Below, in pieces: positions 62,764-64,000 of a stretch of DNA of 64,000 nucleotides. Position 1 is the stretch's first letter. Each line of letters begins with the position of its first letter. Origin of the DNA: Novispirillum itersonii (lineage in GTDB: Bacteria; Pseudomonadota; Alphaproteobacteria; Rhodospirillales; Rhodospirillaceae); contig NZ_JACIIX010000001.1 of the NCBI RefSeq assembly GCF_014205675.1, positions 1 to 64,000 on the forward strand, in the 5' to 3' direction. Made by a program: the position numbers and the translations under genes. The notes under the pieces were generated by a model. It searched no databases and had not been told where the DNA came from. It was given only the letters and a program-made list of their open reading frames with translations.

Positions 62764-63484
62764 GATCAACACCCCCGCCGCCCCTGACGGCCTGAAAGAC
62801 GGCCCCGTCATCGCCACCGTCGCCGCCCTGATCGGGGATCCGGCCCGCGCCAACATGCTGACCGCCCTGATGGACGGCCGGGCGCTGACCGCCAGCGAAC
62901 TGGCCGCAGCCGCCGGAATCACCGCCCCGACCGCCAGCAGCCATCTGGCCCGCCTGTGTGCCGCCGGGCTGCTGGTGATGGAAAAGCAGGGCCGCCACCG
63001 TTACTTCCGCCTGTCCGGGCCGGATGTCGCCGCCGTGCTGGAAGGGCTGATGGGGCTGGCCCAACGCGCCGGGGCCACCCGCACCCGCACCGGCCCGCGT
63101 GACAGTGCCCTGCGGCAGGCCCGGGTCTGTTACGATCATCTGGCCGGGGAAACCGGGGTCGCCCTGCTGGATGGCCTGTACCGTCAGCAGGCCCTGATCC
63201 CCGGGGCCGATGCGGACAGCCCGCCGCGCCTGACCGACCATGGCCGGGCCCTGCTGAGCCGCCTCGGTCTTGACCCCACACCACTGGAAGGCCGCCGCCG
63301 CCCGCTGTGCCGGACCTGTCTGGACTGGAGCGAACGCCGCCACCATCTGGGCGGCAGTCTGGGGGCGGCTCTGCTGGACCATGCCCTGTCGCACGGCTGG
63401 ATCCTGCGCGGCCCCGGCCGCAGCCTGACCCTGACCGCAAACGGGCAGGCGGCGTTACGGCCCCTGATGACCCCGGAGATCTGA
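62762..63484 (+). CDS. ArsR-family winged-helix regulator with long C-terminal domain
   Basis: A 240-residue regulator. The ArsR-type winged helix (about 15-100) reads VAALIGDPARANMLTALMDGRALTASELAAAAGITAPTASSHLARLCAAGLLVMEKQGRHRYFRLSG. The remaining 140 residues (RQARVCYDHLAGETGVALLDGLYRQQALI, LCRTCLDWSERRHHLGGSLGAALLDHALSHGWI) match the long ArsR subgroup with a conserved CYDHLAG and a CRTCLDWSERR patch. Cys/His in these motifs could sense metal or redox, but no classic ArsR ELCVCDL metal site is present. Only the inverted repeat precedes it. Target unknown, probably itself. Confidence 0.9.
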   Translation: MINTPAAPDGLKDGPVIATVAALIGDPARANMLTALMDGRALTASELAAAAGITAPTASSHLARLCAAGLLVMEKQGRHRYFRLSGPDVAAVLEGLMGLAQRAGATRTRTGPRDSALRQARVCYDHLAGETGVALLDGLYRQQALIPGADADSPPRLTDHGRALLSRLGLDPTPLEGRRRPLCRTCLDWSERRHHLGGSLGAALLDHALSHGWILRGPGRSLTLTANGQAALRPLMTPEI

Positions 63485-63525
63485 TCCCCGGCGATAGAAC
63501 ACCCGACGACAGGGGGGGCCGCCCC

Positions 63526-64000
63526 TTAATGGGCCAGCACCGCCGCCGCGTCGCGGGTCCGGTCAAAGGCACTCTGGGCCTGTGCCACGGCGGCACTGAT
63601 GGTGACAACATTCTCGGTGACCCGGGCCACGGACCGCGCCGCCGTCTGCATGGTGGAGGAGATATCGCGGGTCACCGCGCTCTGCTCCTCCACGGCGGAA
63701 GCGGTGCAGACCACCTGATCCCGCACCGTCTCAATCGAGCGGCGGATGGAGCCGAGGGAGGTCATCACCTCCGCCGAGACCTTCTGCACCCCTTCAATCT
63801 TGCGGGAAATCAGGTCGGTGGCCCGGGCCGCCTGCGTCGCCAGCGTCTTCACCTCTCCGGCCACCACCGCGAAACCCTTTCCGGCATCCCCGGCCCGGGC
63901 CGATTCGATGGTGGCATTCAGCGCCAGCAGATTGATCTGCCCGGCAATACCGTTGATGGCCCCGACGATGCCGGTCATTTCCTGCGTGGCCTCCGCCAGC
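63526..64000 (-). CDS. Methyl-accepting chemotaxis protein, C-terminal part (cut by window edge)
   Basis: The C-terminal 158 residues of a chemoreceptor signalling domain, open to the right-hand edge of the window (the frame reads on through [15 protein letters not shown] beyond the first internal Met). The hairpin tip region [40 protein letters not shown] is present. The end ([17 protein letters not shown]) lacks a CheR-binding pentapeptide. The sensor half lies outside the window. Confidence 0.93.
   Translation of the reverse strand, partial: LAEATQEMTGIVGAINGIAGQINLLALNATIESARAGDAGKGFAVVAGEVKTLATQAARATDLISRKIEGVQKVSAEVMTSLGSIRRSIETVRDQVVCTASAVEEQSAVTRDISSTMQTAARSVARVTENVVTISAAVAQAQSAFDRTRDAAAVLAH

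Noticed and set aside
1-64000. tRNA, rRNA, tmRNA genes or insertion sequences
   Set aside because: Reading both strands, I found no T-loop-type motifs in a cloverleaf context, no rRNA-like sequence and no transposase reading frames.

Overview
The window is high-GC bacterial chromosome, densely packed with genes and free of insertion sequences, phage genes, tRNA/rRNA genes or CRISPR arrays that I could see. Its content suggests a free-living, motile alphaproteobacterium of the Rhodospirillales type. It has a fliF-fliG-fliH-fliN-motA-flbD-flhA-flhF-flhG flagellar cluster with FlbD and sigma-54 type promoters, a Calvin-cycle gene cluster, an invasion-associated-locus-B protein, MsrPQ and many PAS-type signalling proteins. 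The genus is inference; no rRNA is present to test it.

Layout. 1-3.2 kb: two tandem soluble PAS-PAS chemoreceptors. 3.2-4.9 kb: an Lrp/AsnC regulator divergent from a zinc alcohol dehydrogenase, followed by a 450-base intergenic stretch full of stem-loops. 5.3-11.3 kb (minus strand): Calvin-cycle genes in transcription order fructose-bisphosphatase (GlpX type), phosphoribulokinase, transketolase, class II aldolase, ribulose-phosphate epimerase. RuBisCO and CbbR are not in the window. Upstream, in the same direction, lie an orphan periplasmic binding protein and a NarL/LuxR regulator whose receiver has lost the phospho-acceptor aspartate. 13.3-17.6 kb: a five-PAS diguanylate cyclase and msrP-msrQ. 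18-20.6 kb: an IalB-like protein, a phytase-like lipoprotein and an intact NarL-type response regulator. 20.9-24.7 kb: a TetR repressor divergent from an emrA-emrB efflux pair, with two palindromic operators between them. 24.9-29 kb: a CPA2 antiporter, rnhB, a DUF1989 protein and a divergent LysR regulator.

29.1-34.6 kb (minus strand): fliK-flgD-flgE, with sigma-54-like promoters before fliK and before flgE. 35.2 kb: HU. 35.6-44.5 kb: a heme-uptake locus, tonB-hmuS-hmuT-hmuU-hmuV followed by a Gfo/Idh/MocA oxidoreductase, divergent from a TonB-dependent heme receptor and a VOC protein across a Fur-like box. 44.9-57.5 kb: the basal body, switch, export and placement genes fliF to flhG. 57.5-63.5 kb: a second FliK-like protein, an unknown protein overlapping a membrane-anchored J-domain/SH3 protein, a third orphan binding protein and an ArsR-type regulator with a palindrome on its start codon. 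The window ends inside another chemoreceptor.

The main observations for follow-up are these: the Tyr-every-five-residue tail on FlhF; the J-domain/Cys-cluster/membrane/SH3 protein and its coupled partner; the pseudo-receiver regulator at the RuBisCO-less cbb cluster, whose phosphoribulokinase is of the cyanobacterial/plant type; the duplicated FlgD module; a possible heme-breakdown role for the Gfo/Idh and VOC genes in the hmu locus; and matching Fur-like sites upstream of both the heme locus and msrPQ/ialB.
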